Of a DNA stretch of 8,180 bases, positions 5,829 to 8,180 are shown in pieces. This DNA is from Syntrophaceae bacterium UBA3084. Its GTDB lineage: Bacteria; Desulfobacterota; Syntrophia; Syntrophales; UBA6807. The position numbers and the translations under genes are program-made. The DNA lies in the NCBI GenBank assembly GCA_002367335.1, contig DFBI01000095.1, positions 2,687 through 10,866 of the forward strand, written 5' to 3'. Under the pieces are notes generated by a model. It saw nothing but the letters and a program-made list of their open reading frames with translations. It was not told the origin of the DNA and did not search any database. Numbering within the stretch: position 1 is the stretch's first letter; each line of letters starts with the position of its first letter.

Positions 5829-6980
5829 ATGTATGATTTGCTTATTGTGGGAGGCGGACCTTCCGGATCATCCGCAGGCAGGCTGGCCGGACAAAAAGGG
5901 TTAAAGACACTTTTAATCGAAAAAGAAACATTCCCACGGTATAAACCCTGTGGGGGAGCGCTCTCGGAACAGGCATTATCCTGTCTTGACTTCCCACTTC
6001 CTGAATCTGTTCGAGAAAGGGAGATATTTGGGGTAAGAATACATTTTAAGGAATCTGTAATAGAGGGTTACAAAAGTTATCGAATAGCAACTATGGTAAC
6101 GAGGAGTACCCTGGATAACTATCTCCTCGAAAAAGTGAAGGAAGCGGGAACAGAAGTAAAGACAGGAGAAAAAGTTCTTGATTACAGGGAAAAGGGCTCC
6201 TTTGTGGAGATTTACACTAACGAACAGATTTACAGGGCAAAGTTCGTCATTATCGGAGAAGGCTCACAGGGAAAACTAAAAAGTAAGACAAGAAAGATAG
6301 ACGCAAAAAGTGAATACGGTATCTGTATTGTAACAGAAGTGGAAGAAGAGAATGAAAAGATTGACAGGTACATATCCAGGGCCATGGAGATTCATTTTGA
6401 TGTAATGGAGATGGGCTATGGGTGGATATTCCCCCACGAAAAATATTATTCAGTCGGAATTGGTGCATTTGCGAACAAATTGTCCGACCCAAAAAGAGTA
6501 ATGAGAGAATTTTTGAAGAAAAACGGTTTCAATGGCAACTACCGGTTAAGGGGACATACCATTCCTGCAGGTGGGATAAAGCGGAACGTTATTGGTTCAC
6601 GGGTTGTCCTGATTGGTGACGCTGCAGGATTTGTGGATCCATTCGCCGGAGAAGGGATAGCCTATGCCATCAGGTCGGGGCAGATTGCGGTAGAGGTAAT
6701 CGCTGAAATCGTCCATCAAAATAAGGAATTGAAAGAATTGAGAGATTATGAAATCATCTGTCGACGTGAATTTGTAAATAATTTCAAATATGCCTTGATA
6801 TCGGTGAAAATGATGCATCGTTTCCCCGATTTTTTCTTTAAACTCCTGACCGGTAACCATGAAGTGTTTGAGAAATTCACTGAAATTCCTGCCTTGAAAA
6901 AACAATATCGCAGCTACCTCGAATGGTTGCTTCCGAGATTGCCTAAATACCTACTCTCCACGATGACTTCTCGTCATTAA
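5829..6980 (+). CDS. FAD-dependent geranylgeranyl-reductase-family protein (383 aa)
   Basis: This is a flavoprotein of the geranylgeranyl reductase / digeranylgeranylglycerophospholipid reductase family, within the larger para-hydroxybenzoate-hydroxylase fold. The N-terminus carries the Rossmann motif GGGPSGSSAG (8-17) with the ribose-binding E31. Next is RYKPCGGALS (37-46), the PCGG element typical of this family. GYGWIFP (196-202) belongs to the substrate domain, and GDAAGFVDPFAGEGIAYAIRSG-like sequence (263-284, second FAD motif) follows. The C-terminal 85 residues are basic and aromatic. Archaeal and plant relatives saturate isoprenoid double bonds; in anaerobic bacteria the substrate is usually unknown, and menaquinone side chain or other prenyl lipids are possible. 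The ATG at 5829 follows GGGGG by 8 bases, a weak ribosome site. No ferredoxin or prenyl-transferase gene is nearby. Confidence 0.87.
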   Translation: MYDLLIVGGGPSGSSAGRLAGQKGLKTLLIEKETFPRYKPCGGALSEQALSCLDFPLPESVREREIFGVRIHFKESVIEGYKSYRIATMVTRSTLDNYLLEKVKEAGTEVKTGEKVLDYREKGSFVEIYTNEQIYRAKFVIIGEGSQGKLKSKTRKIDAKSEYGICIVTEVEEENEKIDRYISRAMEIHFDVMEMGYGWIFPHEKYYSVGIGAFANKLSDPKRVMREFLKKNGFNGNYRLRGHTIPAGGIKRNVIGSRVVLIGDAAGFVDPFAGEGIAYAIRSGQIAVEVIAEIVHQNKELKELRDYEIICRREFVNNFKYALISVKMMHRFPDFFFKLLTGNHEVFEKFTEIPALKKQYRSYLEWLLPRLPKYLLSTMTSRH

Positions 6981-7021
6981 ACTTGCAAAGAATTTTTATG
7001 GCCACCCGGCAGTTTTTCATA

Positions 7022-7051
7022 TGTCAACTATAAATATAATCCAAGTTGACA
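7022..7051. promoter_or_regulatory. BirA-type biotin operator upstream of birA
   Basis: The half-sites TGTCAACT (7022-7029) and AGTTGACA (7044-7051) are perfect inverted copies separated by 14 bases. This matches the general BirA site form, TGTnAAC with a dyad partner at the same spacing. A perfect -10 hexamer TATAAT (7035-7040) lies in the spacer, and the right arm includes TTGACA (7046-7051), a consensus -35 with a poor -10, TAATAA, 17 bases later. A repressor bound here would block either promoter, implying autoregulation of birA. Confidence 0.65.
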
Positions 7052-7072
7052 ATAAAAAAAGGGGGTGGTAAT

Positions 7073-7100
7073 AAGACCAGGTCTTAAGGAAAGACCTTAA
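7073..7100 (+). promoter_or_regulatory. Leader with overlapping, mutually exclusive hairpins
   Basis: AAGACC (7073-7078), GGTCTT (7080-7085) and AAGACC (7091-7096) can pair in two exclusive ways, since the middle arm is shared. A third pairing, TTAAGG (7084-7089) with CCTTAA (7095-7100), also overlaps. The structure lies between the BirA operator and the birA ribosome site. It has no strong T-run, so it is not a simple terminator, and no known riboswitch was recognised. Confidence 0.4.
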
Positions 7101-7145
7101 CTTTTGGCGGGTTTCGGCAGACCCCGGAAGTTCAGAGGACAAATC

Positions 7146-8138
7146 ATGTCGACAAAAGATCAGCTTTTATCTCATCTCAAAGAAAAAAAGGGTGCCTGGG
7201 TTTCCGGTGAATTATTAAGCAACAAAATGATGATCAGCCGGTCGGCCGTATGGAAACATATTCGCAAACTAAGGGAAGAGGGTTACCTTATCGAATCCTC
7301 TCCGAAAAAAGGTTATTTGTTTCGAAAGTCATCCGATTTGCTTTTGGCGGAAGAAATCCGTGAGGGACTGGACACAAAACTTTTTGGCAGGGAGAACATA
7401 GTTTATCTCAAAGAAACAGACTCTACTAATCTCAGGGCACGCGATTTGGCAGCCAGAGGTGCTCCTGAAGGAACAATCGTCATATCGGAAAAACAATTGT
7501 CGGGAAAGGGAAGACGGGGAAGAAGCTGGTTCTCACCTTCAGGAAAAGGAATTTATGCATCCTTTATATTAAGACCAGCCATACCGCCAAGTGAAGCACC
7601 CAGGATCGTGCTAACGACATCTGTCGCAGTAGCTGAAGCCCTTCTTGCGCAGATACAATTAAAAACTACAATTAAATGGCCGAACGATATTCTTGTTAAC
7701 AGGAAAAAAATAGCGGGTATCCTCATCGAGATCGGCACAGAAATGGATGTAGTCAATTATATTGTTGTGGGTCTCGGGCTCAATGTGAACATCCCTTATG
7801 AATGTTTTCCTGATGAGATCAGGGAAGAGGCTACATCCGTCCTAATTGAAACAGGGAAAATAATTCCACGAATAGATTTGATTCATGGTTACTTAAAGTG
7901 GTTTGAAAAATATTATAATATGTTTAACGAGGGACGGTTTGAAGAAATTGTAAGCCGGTGGAAGAAATTTTCAGATATTATCGGGCGTCGGGTCATGGTC
8001 GATCTGTCCGGCAAAACGTACGTCGGAGAAGTTTCCCACATAGATCAAGACGGTGTATTGGTAATCAAAGACTCAAGCGGGGAAACTCACAGGATATTCT
8101 CTGGAGATGTAACGCTTATCCATGATTCTGTTGATTAA
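7146..8138 (+). CDS. birA: Bifunctional biotin-[acetyl-CoA-carboxylase] ligase / biotin operon repressor BirA
   Basis: BirA activates biotin to biotinyl-5'-AMP and transfers it to the biotin-carrier lysine of carboxylases; with a DNA-binding domain it also represses biotin genes. The protein has 330 residues, the usual length for the bifunctional type. A winged helix-turn-helix occupies about 3-60 (SNKMMISRSAVWKHIRKL followed by GYLIESSPKKGYL). The ligase domain has the family's STN element (93-95), the biotinyl-AMP loop GKGRRGRSW (120-128), KWPNDIL (177-183) with the catalytic-type Lys, and the GLGLNVN strand (209-215). The C-terminal cap (about 280-328) is present. The start at 7146 has GAGGA 6 bases upstream; an in-frame TTG at 7104 lacks one. 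An operator of BirA type lies 95 bases upstream, so the protein probably controls itself. What follows the gene (8139-8180) shows nothing recognisable. Confidence 0.96.
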   Translation: MSTKDQLLSHLKEKKGAWVSGELLSNKMMISRSAVWKHIRKLREEGYLIESSPKKGYLFRKSSDLLLAEEIREGLDTKLFGRENIVYLKETDSTNLRARDLAARGAPEGTIVISEKQLSGKGRRGRSWFSPSGKGIYASFILRPAIPPSEAPRIVLTTSVAVAEALLAQIQLKTTIKWPNDILVNRKKIAGILIEIGTEMDVVNYIVVGLGLNVNIPYECFPDEIREEATSVLIETGKIIPRIDLIHGYLKWFEKYYNMFNEGRFEEIVSRWKKFSDIIGRRVMVDLSGKTYVGEVSHIDQDGVLVIKDSSGETHRIFSGDVTLIHDSVD

Positions 8139-8180
8139 TGGTCTTTTCGCCCAATCTTTGCGTTATGCTCAAAAAATAAT

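Noticed and set aside
6963..6977. An ATGAC-TTCTC-GTCAT hairpin at the end of the flavoprotein gene
   Set aside because: The stem is five pairs, lies within coding sequence, and is not followed by a clear T-run, so it is not a supported terminator.
7104..7145. A TTG start for birA adding 14 residues
   Set aside because: GAGGA is correctly placed before the ATG at 7146, and the BirA winged-helix domain normally begins right there.

Overview
The window looks like part of a chromosome from an anaerobic bacterium of moderate-to-low GC, most likely in the Desulfobacterota (Deltaproteobacteria), for example a Syntrophales-like syntroph or sulfate reducer. This is an inference from the gene content: an acetylene-hydratase-like tungsto/molybdoenzyme, a cytidylate-kinase-like protein, a bacterial geranylgeranyl-reductase-family flavoprotein, a tiny arginine-rich protein, and short dispersed intergenic repeats. 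No phage, transposase, CRISPR, rRNA or tRNA was seen.

Layout. At 1-723 (+) is the 3' part of surE, whose last codons run into a 9-base-periodic repeat. A second degenerate 9-base repeat fills the gap between the convergent surE and cupin genes. At 4047-826 (-) is a compact three-gene unit: a cytidylate-kinase-like protein, a 698-residue molybdopterin/tungstopterin oxidoreductase resembling acetylene hydratase, and a one-domain cupin whose ribosome binding site overlaps the oxidoreductase stop codon. A plausible promoter lies at about 4132-4177. At 5217-4270 (-) is a Gate-domain (nucleoside-recognition) membrane protein, followed by a weak AT-rich terminator. At 5591-5496 (-) is a 31-residue arginine/lysine-rich protein with its own near-consensus promoter. 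At 5829-6980 (+) is a FAD-dependent geranylgeranyl-reductase-family protein, preceded by a 19-base perfect palindrome. At 7146-8138 (+) is birA, the biotin-protein ligase with a DNA-binding domain. It is preceded by a BirA-type operator with a TATAAT in its spacer and by a leader with mutually exclusive hairpins.

How the genes relate. The best candidate for an undescribed system is the kinase-like / oxidoreductase / cupin unit. The oxidoreductase lacks the second cysteine of its [4Fe-4S] motif (Asp-16 is there instead) and has no electron-transfer or membrane subunit beside it. This fits a stand-alone enzyme, possibly non-redox like acetylene hydratase. The birA region appears to be autoregulated by biotin status. 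The other genes look independent of one another.
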